From Trametopsis cervina (taxonomy: Eukaryota; Basidiomycota; Agaricomycetes; Polyporales; Irpicaceae), in assembly GCA_022385755.1 (NCBI GenBank), contig MU278368.1:17199-81198 (forward strand): DNA of 64,000 bases, written 5' to 3'. Every line of letters starts with the position of its first letter. The first letter of the stretch is position 1. This document shows positions 23,883 to 34,935 of this stretch, piece after piece. Under the pieces are notes generated by a model that saw only the letters and a program-made list of their open reading frames with translations, did not search any database and had not been told where the DNA came from. The position numbers and the translations under genes are program-made.

Positions 23883-25372
23883 CTACAACTTCGCCTTAGT
23901 GGTGACTTTGGACGCGTTCCCTAGGAGTACCGCCGCGGCCTCATTGACCATATTGTCTATGATTGTCTGGGCAGGGAGCACCTCGTCAATGAGGGCCGAT
24001 ACACGGCCCATCAAGAACGTGCGGGCCTCTAGCGACTTCTCAGGGTGCTTCTCCATCTCATAGTCGTTCGGGATGATGCCCTTGGATGTGAGCTGCTTAA
24101 TCTCTTCCGCGCGGTTAAGATTCCTGAAAACAGTCGCAATTTATGGTTACTAGCTTGTCATCGTAGGTAAGTCCAGAAACATACCAGTCATCGACGTAAG
24201 GAGTCCTCCTGACTCGCAGAGGTCGTCCGGTGTAAATAAGGGTCGTGACAGCATCGTCGATCCCAGCGCCCAACACAGCCTCTTTGTGGGCCTTCGGCGC
24301 GCCCGCCTCTGCACTCGCGACAAAGCGTGTGCCAACCCAAACACCCTCAGCACCCCACGACAGGTTCGCAGCGAGCGCACGACCGTCGTGCACAGCACCA
24401 GCACCGATGACGTAGATGGGCTGGCCGGTCAAAGGGGATTTGTGTCCCTTGACGGCGTCGACACAGGCTGAGATGAGAATTGAAGCGGGGACGTCTCCAG
24501 TGTGTCCTCCGCCCTCGCCAGCCTGCGCACAGATGAGGTCGACGCCCATTGCAAGAGCTTTCGGTACGTGCTTAGGGTGGCCAACCATCTGTCTCAACAG
24601 GTTAGTATTCGCGGGAATTCGAGCACCACCATATACTCACGTTCATAACGATGATCCCAGCCTTGTGCAGTTTCTCCACGGCCCATTTAGGTGGGACACC
24701 GACGGCGCACACAAACAGCTTCGCTTTTTCCTCAATAATCACATCGACAAGCTCGGGAAGCTGACCCTTGGTGTAATCGTGCTAAGCAAAAAGGAGTTGT
24801 TAGTTTAAAGCTGTCCAAGTCGTTCATCCATAAAGGAAATATGCGCGTATCAATCGAGCGTCGAACATGTGAAGCATCTCAGAAGAGGTTGCAGTATTGC
24901 AGCATTGCAGCCCACAAGCGCTATGCGGCGTGCGCGTGGGGATGACCCCACGCCTGTGTCATCTGATACCGTTTTGAAACACTCACGTTGGTCTTACGAG
25001 CGTTGCCACCAACTTGTGGAATCAGCAGGTCAACGCCGAACGGAGCATTCTTGTCCTTCAAATCGGCTTTAATGGCGTGAATCTACCACAATGTCAGTAT
25101 GCGCTGCGAAATGACAGAAACAGACAGTGGCAGAACGCACCTGAGAGCGCAACACCTTAGGGGTGTAGCCTACACCGCCAATGACACCTAAACCTCCCGC
25201 ATTCGTTACGGCAGCCGCCAGCTCAGGACCAGCCGCGACATTCATGCCTGCATCGCAACCTCTGTTCAGCATTCTTGAAGCTTTCCCCCATACCCAGTAG
25301 GCACTTACCGGCGAGGAAAATGGGGTGCTTAATCCCGAAAAGCTGAGTTATAGGCGTCGTGATAGCTGTCAT
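23883..25372 (-). CDS. Nitronate monooxygenase (2-nitropropane dioxygenase family)
   Basis: Six exons (25372-25309, 25247-25141, 25082-24987, 24781-24641, 24588-24185, 24123-23883) give 350 residues, all phases closed. The FMN-binding TIM-barrel pattern is clear: GMNVAAGPELAAAVTNAGGLG and VIGGVGY near the N-terminus, FGVDLLIPQ, VGHPKHVPKALAMGVD, AGEGGGHTGD with the catalytic His at about residue 165, YVIGAGAVHDGRALAANLS, and GVWVGTRFVASAEA. The enzyme oxidises alkyl nitronates such as propionate 3-nitronate with O2 and FMN, protecting against plant or self-made nitro toxins. No targeting signal was seen, so a cytosolic location is likely. The length matches the fungal family (about 350-380). 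Confidence 0.9.
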
Positions 25373-27806
25373 TTTGATTAACTCGCGTAGAGGAGAAAGT
25401 TTGAGGGAGGGAACAGATGAGATGTTGGTGTAGTCGGGCGACCCAGTTTATATCAGAGTTCCTCGTGGGCGCCCCGGCAAATGGTCCGCCCTGTGGTCTG
25501 TTCACATGTGATATCTGTGCCCCCGCACTGGATGGGGTGCAGGGACCAAAATGGGCAGCTCCGCTTGTTTCACTACGTGCTGGTGTAACCTCTAGGTAAC
25601 GCGGTTCTGATTCTGAGATGGTTGGGAACCCCTAACTGTCGCAACCAAAACCCGCCGCAAAGGGAGAGATTATCTGGAAGGTTCACACCTCGCCAGTTAC
25701 ACACGCAAATGTCTCGGAAGTTAGGCACTCACACATCCTTCTCTCCAAATACCGGACCAATATACGAAGTTGTGGGGAAATACACAGCCTCATCAAGTCT
25801 TTGTTTCATATACTATATTATACGTGACTGTTCCGCCTGATATCAGACATGTCTGCTCGCTCGTGTATTTCAGGTGCGTGTAAACATATTCGCTTTCCCC
25901 ACGGATTGAACACCCACAACATATGCTCCGCCTGTATGAGACGGTCTGAACCAATGTAAATCAGATACCCCTATGGGAGCATCCTGATCTCTTTCTCCGA
26001 AGCTGGTTATCCGACTGCGAACCCGCGGAATGCCCATTTCGATCAGGGAGCTACGGCATGTTTGTCTGACAGAGTATCAGTTCATATCCCACGTTCTATG
26101 AGCAACTGTAGTGAGATTGGATAGAGTGTTATCAGACCGGAATGCGGAGATGCGGCTTTACCACTTGCCCTGGCTAAGCAGGCGGTCAACTAATTCACGA
26201 GCGCAGTAGGGAGAAAGACTCAGTGTGCGGGTTGCGCTTTAGAGGTAGGACAGACTACCATTGGAGCACGGATGATACTATACCGATCCTCTGATTCCAA
26301 AAACTGGCTGGACGATGATTTGGAAACTTGGTGTAGCTCGAGTAGGTGAAGCTCATCGAATCCGAGGCCCTCATCTCCAAGACGCTACTGTGTGCCATCC
26401 GCCTGGCTGCGCATCTATGTGCGTGTGAGATGGAAATACGGCAACTGGGACAACCTACATTGTGTTCTATATATATGCCTGCACGACTTCGGCAACATGT
26501 CGTACCACTCTGCTTGTTGTGACTGTTTGACTGTGGGAGGGAGAGCTGACGTACTTCAGACTGCTGTACGGTGATTGCCCCTGAAGCTTCGAGCGATAAA
26601 CTAGAATTCGCGCGCCAGGCGACATACGTTTATAACGATACTATACTTGAGGCCGAAACCCATAGGGATTTGTTGATCGTGTCGATCCAAAGATCCAGGG
26701 AAGTCGTCGGCGAAAGCGTCTCTGAGGCGGAAAGCGTGGTCGTCTACTGTCTTCAATACCAATGGGGCGATTCACAAGACCGTATTGTCTAGATATCACT
26801 TGATGCTGTGTGTTTGTCGGTATGCGTGTTAAGTCGGCTACTAGAATCTAGGGGGCTCTCGTCTAGTAAAGCTTGGATCATATCGTAGAAGGACTCACAG
26901 GTTCCATGGTGTGCTAGATAGTGTTCGGTGTAGGATTGTGATTTAGTTGGATAGATAAATAGTAGAGAGGAAAGGGGAACGTGCAGTATATATAGGTTCG
27001 CTGGTGTCCACTTCGGTCTAGAAGCCGTTATTAGCGGAGTTGACGACAAGCAGTGCCGGAAGCTGCTTGGCTGGAACAGTAGAGTTTGTTGACATGGGCG
27101 AGACGCTCGGTGCCTGCATACCTTTCTCGTCACTCCGCAGCAATGCTATTCGGGATCAAGTACGTTCCCAATAACCGTCGGTTCCAGAGTCTCCAGCACT
27201 GGCACAAAGGATATGTGCCAATTTCACTGTCCTCTACAGTCTCCCTCGTGTCGGTGGGCCATCGTCTACTGAATTCGCCAGTCAGTTTTCGGAACAGTAG
27301 CAAGAGCGTAATCAAACTTACACAAACTGCGATCTACCCAAAGCGTGAACGTGGGATAGGAAGATGTATCGAAGACCAGAATTGCTACCCAGCTGGCGGT
27401 GAGTGCATCTACGCATACATCTTGGGGGAAACCTAACGTTCACGGATATTGAAGCAGTTCTCAGCAGGAGGTAGTAGCGAGAGCGACCGGGTCATCGTTC
27501 TATATTGTGCAAGAGGCTGGTGATCAATGTCTCTTACGATGCTGCATCATGGCTATGAATCTGGATTGCTAGGAAGCTACAGTACTCAAGGGAGTCACTC
27601 GAAACAAGTACGGTCACGAGCAAAGCTCGTGCAAAGGTTAGTCAGCGCGTAATTCACGTGACCGTGTTTCGCTTCGCCCAGACGCCAAGTTCGACATATC
27701 TCTAGTCAGCGCGCCCTCTCATCTCATAACACACAGCCCTCCTGGACACCCAAGCTCGACTTATCTACCTGGCCTCCGACTTAAGGCCCTCTGCGGCGAA
27801 ACAAAT
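25373..27806. other. 2.4 kb without a confident gene
   Basis: This is the longest poor stretch of the left half. Frames at 26392-26792 (plus) and 26789-27133 (minus) were inspected; none has a motif, signal peptide or coherent splice chain. The last 150 bp should hold the promoter of RING gene 3. It may contain relic sequence or an unspliced lineage-specific gene that I cannot resolve. Confidence 0.45.
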
Positions 27807-29465
27807 ATGGTAGGGACAACATGTACGATATGTCTGGACGACGTAAAATCCCCCGTCTCGATCCCCTGCGGACACCTTCACTGCGAGGGCTGCCTGGTCC
27901 AGTACGTCGAGCAGCACGATGAGCTCGCTGAAGCACCGTGCCCAACCTGTCGCGCGCCCTTCTGTATTGGTAGGTTTTTCCCTTCTGCCACGCCGTACTA
28001 TGTGGTGCTAAAACGCGTCCGATAGCGACCCCCGACCTACGCTTCGTCCCCGCTAAATATCATAAGTACATCGTACCCACCGTCCGACGCGTCTATCTCT
28101 CGCAACCTACCCCACAACCACACCCAGAGAATGTGACCTATCTCAGGTCGGTCATCTCTGCCTTGGAAGACCGCGCAGAGACTCTAGAGGGGACGAACAC
28201 GTCTCTGCGTACCCGCGTCACAAACCTAGAAAAACGCGTGGCGAACATGAGTCAAGACAAGGAGCGGTTGATGGATCGTTGCGAATCATCGATGGCTAGT
28301 GTTAAGAAACTCGGAGAGAAGGAAAGGGAGGCGAGGCAGGGCAAGGAGAAGCTGGAGAAAGAGCTGGATACTTTGAGGAAAAAGTACGAGGTGGTGAAGG
28401 GCAAATACAAGGCCCTCAAACATGCGTATGTTTTGCGGTCTTCGTGATTTGTGACTTCACTGACTAAATGCGTTCCTGATCTTGTGCAGTAAACCACCCG
28501 CGGCACCATCGCCTATGCACAGATCGACGTCTACGAAGCGTACAAGTGCGCAGGCCGCTCTTGATGCTGATATCAAGTTGGAAGAAGCTCAGGACTCGGG
28601 AGCACGACTCATCCTCCCCATACCTAAGAGGCCACGCATGGCCTTTGGCTGGCGCCCGACCGCCGATGCCTCCGAGACAGAAGAAGACAGGGGGCGCGTG
28701 AAAACCGAGGAGGAAGATGAAGAGCTCGAGTATGAAGAGGACGATGTGAAGGTCAAGACAGAGGACGAAGGCGAGGACTCACTCATGCATTCAATGCCCG
28801 CGTTCACATCCGGGCTTTCTGAAGCTCCCAGTCCATTCACGAGAGTAAAGCGCGAGCCTGCCCAGTCCCCCAATCCAGCTTTCTCTTCAGCAAGTCGCCG
28901 CGGCTCCCTGTCTCCACGTCGTCCTCCTCCGATGACCACCGCTTCGGAACCAGAAGATGAAGATGAAGACGACGAAGGTGCATTGCGATTCGCCATGAAG
29001 CCCCTCCCTGGACTCAACTTCACCGAGTTCGTCAAATCGTATTCCAATAGCAAGAATAAGAAGCAGCCTTCACAACTCAAACCTTCTGGCCTCTCCAAAG
29101 TGTTTCAAAGCATGGACGTCGACGATGAGGAATTCCATTCAGCCAGCTCAGCCCTCAACTCTAGCCCGCGAGCGCCCACTCCAGGCCCCAGTTCCCGACC
29201 TATCTCTCGTGGCACGCCCTGGCAGCCACCATCGTTCCTCAAACCATCGCGTTCTGGTTTGTCCACGGGCGACATCTTCTCTCCTAGGCGGCAGAGCACT
29301 GGACGCAGCGGCGGAAACGGGAGCATTGATTATATGAGCTCTCCGCTGCGCATGCCTGACGATGAGGAGGAGGTGGACGTGAAGAGCCGCTCGTATGTCT
29401 TCAGAGGGAAGAAAATATCGGCTGTGCTGGAGACACGTGTACGAGGCTGGGAGACCAAGCTCTGA
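27807..29465 (+). CDS. RING-finger/coiled-coil protein 3
   Basis: Three exons (27807-27969, 28026-28425, 28490-29465) give 512 residues. The RING finger has C6, C9, C21, H23, C26, C29, C45 and C48 (TCTICLDD; PCGHLHCEGC; PCPTCR). A coiled coil follows at about residues 100-190 (VISALEDRAETLEGTNTSLR; EKELDTLRKKYEVVKGKY). The rest is disordered and acidic, with alternating Glu/Asp runs, VKTE repeats and Ser/Pro-rich segments (residues about 230-330). The end is more ordered (SYVFRGKKISAVLETRVRGW). It is probably an E3 ubiquitin ligase. It shares its layout with RING proteins 1 and 2 but lacks the intron inside the CGH motif. The acidic tail suggests a nuclear or chromatin partner, but that is speculation. 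Confidence 0.82.
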
Positions 29466-29748
29466 GACTGAAGCAACATCACTACCAAGACCCTGCTACA
29501 CTTTGATTTTTTACAATGCTACATTTCGCTCGCTCGACCATCTTCCTCTCTTTCTCATCGATATGCATAATTCTTGTGTTGTCACGACTTCTTATGTACT
29601 TACGCTTTTCTATGTCTACATCCGTTACGAATGAATACCAGGGATTGATAACCTAGTGATACAGGAATCCACTGATTGCCAGTAAATATACAAAAGTACC
29701 AAGTCGTGATGGCCTGATGTTATAGTATTGGTGGGAGGCGGGCACCAT

Positions 29749-31105
29749 TTAAATTACTGGTATCGACTTCCCGTCGGCTTCTACACTCTTCAGAACAGCA
29801 TCCAGAATTTTCCATATGCGTACTGAGGACTCCAACGTCTCATACCGTCCTTCCGTACCTTTAGCAAATTCGAGCCACGCTTTCCCCGGATTTCCAAGCC
29901 TATCTTCTTCCTTCGTCTCCAATTCGACCTCTTTGTTGTTCAACATTACCTGCATCTCTGCCGTGGACGCAAACGCACCCGGTGCTCCGTTTTCCGGCCG
30001 GTTCCTCGCCTCGATGATACCGTCTTCACCGTCAACAAACCAGAGGAACCGGCCGGCAGATGGTCCAGCTTGGCAATTAATCGTGACCAGTGCACCTTCG
30101 TGACGCCCGCCGAGCGTGCCTGTGAGGATTATCTGGTCGTATGCATTTTTTACCAGGTCACTTTCTCCCGTTGGATTCCCCGACGCATCCACGACTTTGA
30201 CTTTCTTAATGTGAGTTGCAGCAGTCGCACTGACGGTGGTGATATCTCCAAGTACGAAAGTAAGCGCAGTGAGGTAGTGCGCGAGAGGGATGACGAGCAT
30301 CGATGCGCCTAACATCATCGTAAAGGAAAAACGTGAGTATGTTCAATAATTTCCTTGTTCGATGAGCAGGGCGGGAATGTGCGTAGAAGGGAAACATATG
30401 CTTACCATTTGTTTCGTCGAGAGTATATTGTGCTGAGGGCCTTAACGTTGCACCCCAGAGGTGAATCTCGGGCGGACATATCAATGACTCAAGTAGCAAC
30501 ATCACCGTGAGCAGAGCCAAGTACTAGCAAATGTGTAGCTTACTGCCGAGGTGGAAAGCAATCTTCCAATTTGTCCAGAGTCAACGAGTTCCTTGAGCTA
30601 GTGAGAGACATCAGTCGTCAGTAATCCTGCTGATAGGCTTTTGGCTCGAGAAGCCATTGTTCACCTTCTTAACAGTGTTCCCCTGCACGGCCTGGGCACC
30701 CACTAGGCTGCGAATACCTCTTTGCTTCGCTGCCTCCGCAATTGCAATGGTCTCCTGTAAGTTCTTTCCAGGACTCCATTCAACGAAGATGTCCTTCCCA
30801 GCCGCGATGGCGGGCATGATAGCCTTGTAATGCTCGGGTATCTTCACGCTCACGACGACCATATCCACGTTTGCATCGTTTGCTATCGCATTCAAGCCCG
30901 CCTCGCCAAAATACGCCTTGACAGGATGGCCAACGAGCGAGCTGTACTTGGTCGCGGCCACAGTGGCTGATGCTTCCGAAGATGTGCAGAGCGCAGTGAG
31001 AGTATATTTGGAGGAGAGAAGAGGGTCAAAGATAGGTGGAATGAGAGCCGAGCTGGCCCACCCTTGCGTTGAGAGACCAATGACGCCAAGTCTGATGGGG
31101 GACAT
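29749..31105 (-). CDS. Gal80-like NAD(P)-binding Gfo/Idh/MocA protein, left copy
   Basis: Four exons (31105-30665, 30597-30544, 30487-30406, 30308-29749) give 378 residues. The Rossmann start LGVIGLSTQGWASSALIPP is followed by KYTLTALCTSSEASA, VDMVVVSVKIPEHYKAIMPA, KDIFVEWSPGKNLQET and RGIRSLVGAQ. The C-terminal domain has YDQIILTGTLGG, AGRFLWFVDGEDGIIEARN and KAWLEFAKG. This resembles fungal Gal80 and its relatives (FVEW replaces the EKP of catalytic Gfo/Idh/MocA dehydrogenases). The protein may be a sugar-pathway regulator or a dehydrogenase; the missing EKP lysine argues against a classical dehydrogenase. An inverted paralogue with the same exon phases lies at 57284-58583. The third exon uses an acceptor ending GAG, chosen to match that paralogue. 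Confidence 0.8.
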
Positions 31106-31610
31106 GGTAGCGACTCAGATGAGAGAGCAAGGTCACAAAGCCCATATATAAGCGTGAGTACCTATCTTATATACTTAGGAAGACACCGTCACCAGGTCAT
31201 CGTCCTTATGACTCCATTCAAGGAAGGCCTAGCCAGCATTCAATGACATCGAATATCGTGAGTTGTGGGAACGGACTGACTGAATTGGGAAACATACCTG
31301 AGAACGAAAGGATGCAAGTATTGCGTGATATACAATCTCACGACATTGATTTATTAGCCTAAATTGAGCTACGCCGAGATATCGACGAGCTGGCCAATGT
31401 ACACCTTCATTCAGGCTGACTTATGATAGACTCATTGTTCAGCGTTGAGGCATCCTGTACCTTAGTGCCCTCTCAAAAAAGAGCAAGGTTTATATTCCTC
31501 CGTAAAACAACGCTACACCAGATGCATGTCGCAGAAAATAAACTGGCGACGTAATCAGCAACGTCACAGTCTGCGTGTCAACGTGGCTACGTACTTTGCG
31601 GCGACATATA
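31106..31610. other. Intergenic, 0.5 kb
   Basis: This is the upstream region of the Gal80-like left copy and lies 3' of the DUF6593-type copy 1. Nothing further was seen. Confidence 0.5.
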
Positions 31611-32229
31611 TCACCATGTGAATGCCGCAGTGGCTGAGATAGGCTGTCGAACGTATAATAGGGCTAAAACAACCTCCAAGGGGTCCGGGGTGGCATTCGA
31701 TGCAAGTTCGAAGTAGGCGGGGTGGGCAGATCCAATGATACCACGAGATTTATCGTGCCACCGCCCGGCTTCATTGCCTCCTAGAATGCTTTCCAGCTGT
31801 AGTGGCAGTTCATTAATAATTGGTGGACGTTCAGCTTGGGAATTCACATTACCTTCGTCCCATATATGAATACTTGCCAACTGTAGGCTTGTCCGCTATG
31901 GCCGTTGAACGTCCGCGCGCTGCAAATTTTCCGTCAACAAGACATCACTGCGTCATTTCATTCTTGTAAATCACCTCGACCATGACCTATGACTCTTTGG
32001 CTTCTATGCTTGTGCCTCTGATTTTGAACGTTGTGGTGGCACTTACAGCGGATTGCCACACTATCTCGGCAACAGTATCGCCTGGTCCGCCAGACTGTAA
32101 AACTGGGATAGCGGTATGTTCTCTGCCGAGCAAATTATCTTTTGTAGAGGTTCGACACACAGGACTACCGTTCTCGTGGAGAATATCGGTGTTGCGGAGG
32201 CTGCTAGTGGTGCAGATAGATTTGGGCAT
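31611..32229 (-). CDS. DUF6593-type protein, copy 1 (probably disrupted)
   Basis: Three segments match copies 2 and 3: exon 1 from ATG 32229 (SLRNTDILHENGSPVCRTST; LLGREHTAIPVLQSG; TFKIRGTSI), a short middle exon (RTFNGHSGQAYSWQVF, near 31910) and a last exon ending at 31611 (LESILGGNEAGRWHDKSRGI). I recall this layout, a beta-rich domain with NTDILxExGxPLYR and SYxW motifs, as PF20236/DUF6593, common in Agaricomycetes and of unknown function. Exon 1 meets an in-frame TAG at 31989-31987, before any donor in the phase needed for the middle exon. Copy 2 is intact at the same place. Copy 1 is therefore likely a decaying paralogue, unless a splice site was missed. Confidence 0.5.
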
Positions 32230-33039
32230 GTTGTTGTTGTGGTAGAAAAGGGACCATGACAAGTTTCTGCAAACCATTTCAAAGCATTCCTGGGCTTATA
32301 TAACCATCGTTTAGAATAAAGGGATTCAAGAGACGTTCGTAGGATACGTACAGCAACGCACAGTAGCACGTTTTGCGATGTTCATCGCAAACGAGTCCAG
32401 TGCGGTCTTGGCACAATACTGCTCCAGCTGCAATCTCTCAACGCCGTCGCGCACGCTACAAAGCCAGTAGTAAGCTGTGTGTATAGGTTCAAGTCTTGAC
32501 GTTGAACATGCCGCCGATGTCGAGGAAATACGGGATGACGCGTCGGACACGCTTGGTCCGGACGGTCGGTGTGCTGGAATTGAACATCAAGATACTATAA
32601 ACGAACGAGTAGTCCAGGTTGTCCAAGATTGCAGTTCTACTAGTTCAGCACAATTCTTGGCGGTGATCACTGACTCATACACATCGCATATATTCGAGTT
32701 TGAGGCGCAAAGCACGGTCTGCCGCACGTTGTGTGTCTTTCATACACCCCTAGAGGCAGCAAGGTAAGCCGAAAGGGAACTCAATAAGCTAGAGGTAGGT
32801 CAAAGTTCTGCAGTGTGCAATGTGGTGGGTGGTTAGCAGGTGATGGCTGTGGGCAAGCATGAGCGATGTTGAACGGCCCGGTCCCGATGACCAATCTCGG
32901 CGCGTCAACAGAAACAAACACCGCGTACACAAAGACTCTCGGAGTACACTCACGAATAATCTAAAGAATACCGCCCGTAACGTAGTTATATGCGACACAA
33001 TGGGAGACTGTGGAAACTCAGATAGAATTCGGGCCGATT
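32230..33039. other. Intergenic, 0.8 kb
   Basis: This lies upstream of DUF6593-type copy 1. It contains one GACGCGTC palindrome at 32537-32544, with no nearby gene start to link it to. No gene was recognised. Confidence 0.45.
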
Positions 33040-34740
33040 TTACAAGGAGATATTGATAACACAGTCAGTTACAAAACAGATTGAGCTGAAGTAGAGTTCT
33101 TGAGTTATTTGAGAAGTGAAGGTCATCGCAAAGGAGATATGCCAAGGTCGGAAAGATAGAAGGGGGAAAGATACAAGGGTGAGAGATATACATGGTGCGA
33201 TAAAGAGTGTCCGGCATTGAAAATCAGCGACCAACACATAAATCTCAGCTCCTCGGCCCATCGCAGTACTCTTACCTCTTCGGGCGGCATTAGTAGCCGT
33301 GTTCTTGAGCTGCCTACTCGGTCATGACCTTGCTGTGGAAAGGTATGGCTAGGTCAGTAATAGAAAAAGAGTGAACAGGTGCAGGTACTTACTGAGGATG
33401 ACCCAAGTTGCAGGGCTGCAAGTCCTGCATGCAGTTCGTCCTGCGGGTGTCCTGAACTGTGATGCTCGCGCTCATTTCATTGCAGGGGGTGGGGGCAGGT
33501 CCAACCGGAGTCGCATGCCAGGCCTTCCATGCCAGAGCAACATGGCAATAACGGGCCTCGGTCTTGTTGTACCAGCCTTGGCAGTTGAATCTGACTTCGG
33601 TCGTCACAAAGGAACACATCAGGAGAGGTGTCGTCGACTTGAAGGTGGAGTTGAAAAAGGTTAGGATATACCGGAGGACTTGAGCTATAAGCGAGGAAGA
33701 GCGGAGGGCGGGATGAATGGAGAGTTCGACGGCGAAGGGCTGCTGGACTGCAGAAGCTGGGGGATCACCTCTTCTCTCCGGCGCACTATTTATCTTGCTC
33801 GAAATGAAAGACACCTTGTCTATTCAGGTGACTTGGCCATCCTCTCCAGCCCTCGAACGCGTGCCTTACCTCTCGTGTCGGCGAACAGCAGCTAAATGAG
33901 AAGAAGCACGGAGGATCTGAGGAGAATGTCAGGATCTCACACAAATCGCAAAAATAATCACTTGAGAGAAAGGATTCCATTGTGCAGACCCTGAGGCCAC
34001 AGGTCAGATCGAGATGATATGCCGCCCGGTGTGCTAAGCGAGAAAGGCCAACTCGTAGACGCCCCTGATCCGTGCTTCAACTCTGGATTGGGATGCGCAG
34101 ATCTGAATGCCGCTGATTCTAGAGATCGTTGCGCCGGGATTTCCACCGCGTCGGTGAGCACAGCATGCGCTTCGTTCCTCGTTTTCTGGTGGCCACGGAA
34201 GGTTCGCGGGTCAGGCGGTCATAGTCGCCGCAAAAGCCGATGTCTTCATGCCCTTCAGTTTGCACATTTGTACCAATGATTATGTTTCGGATACGGTAGC
34301 CCTCGCCAGCGCACGCGCATTGCGTATACAGTGTCCGATGTAGTCCATCCGCCTTGTATGCCAGTCGTCGACAGATGTGAGGCTGCAGTCCATGTCCAAA
34401 TTACCGATCATAGCTGATGCGCCCCGACGATCGAGGGGATAGTAAGCTGTTGCTAAGCCTCGGTACACCGCGTCTACACAATGGGACGAGGTCTTCATTC
34501 AACCTCAACAGACAATGGGGACCGCGCCTAGAAATTAATAGGCGTGAGAAGGTGTACTGGTCTTTCACAACTTTTGGCGGCTCACGAAGTCGAAACAGAA
34601 CGTGTGCCACTCGATCGCCAGAAAGCCATGCCGCCGGTTGTGATGGCGGATGTTCCCCTTCGAATCCAGCCGGACGGTTATTCAGCACATAACGATTGCG
34701 CCTCGTGCGATCACGTCGACAAAAAGGAAGTAACAAATAG
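33040..34740. repeat. Left arm of inverted duplication
   Basis: Read on the minus strand, this segment aligns by eye with 54400-56200 on the plus strand. The alignment covers the 81-residue Cys-rich gene, its promoter with a TATA-like TAAATAG about 170 bp before both start codons, and 0.7 kb of further upstream DNA. Short identical runs include GGCATATCATCTCGATCTGA and TTTTCTGGTGGCCA. The arms diverge by substitutions and small indels, so the duplication is not recent. The outer ends are approximate. Confidence 0.7.
33314..33619 (-). CDS. 81-residue Cys-rich protein, left copy
   Basis: Two exons (33619-33393 and 33332-33314) give 81 residues. The first 75 codons read MCSFVTTEVRFNCQGWYNKT, then EARYCHVALAWKAWH, a Pro-rich turn (PAPTPC), and TNCMQDLQPCNLGH. 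The short last exon gives HKVMTE. Six Cys and several Trp/His residues are conserved with the inverted copy at 55651-55955, as are the intron position, its phase 2 and the length. There is no signal peptide, so this is not an obvious secreted effector; Cys/His-based metal binding is possible. I know no characterised relative. Conserved splicing and amino acids across diverged copies argue for a real gene. Confidence 0.65.
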
Positions 34741-34819
34741 TCGGGTGTCCGCTAGCAGCCATACGAGCGGGTAAGGCATGGCATATTGTGTTGAACGAGT
34801 GGGATCCAGAGGGGTTACC

Positions 34820-34935
34820 GTGTCGGGAATCCCATCGCGGCGACGATCGCAAGATGCGCTTCGTTCCTCGTTTCTGGTGGCCAGGATTCGCGTATCAAAT
34901 GGCCGTATGTGTGGCAGAAGCCGACTCCCCCCACG
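34820..34935. repeat. Third, partial copy of the arm's outer part
   Basis: The stretch GATGCGCTTCGTTCCTCG, then TTTCTGGTGGCC, followed by a GCAGAAGCCG match, repeats the sequence at about 34130-34250 in the same orientation. It also matches 55020-55120 in inverted orientation. Only about 110 bp align, and no gene is included. Confidence 0.55.

Noticed and set aside
25373..27806. Mating pheromone precursor (CaaX) gene
   Set aside because: Short frames in the gap were scanned for a C-terminal Cys-aliphatic-aliphatic-X before a stop; none had a credible start and context.
28589..29098. 169-codon minus-strand frame with a Ser run
   Set aside because: Reverse of the acidic tail of RING protein 3; low complexity only.
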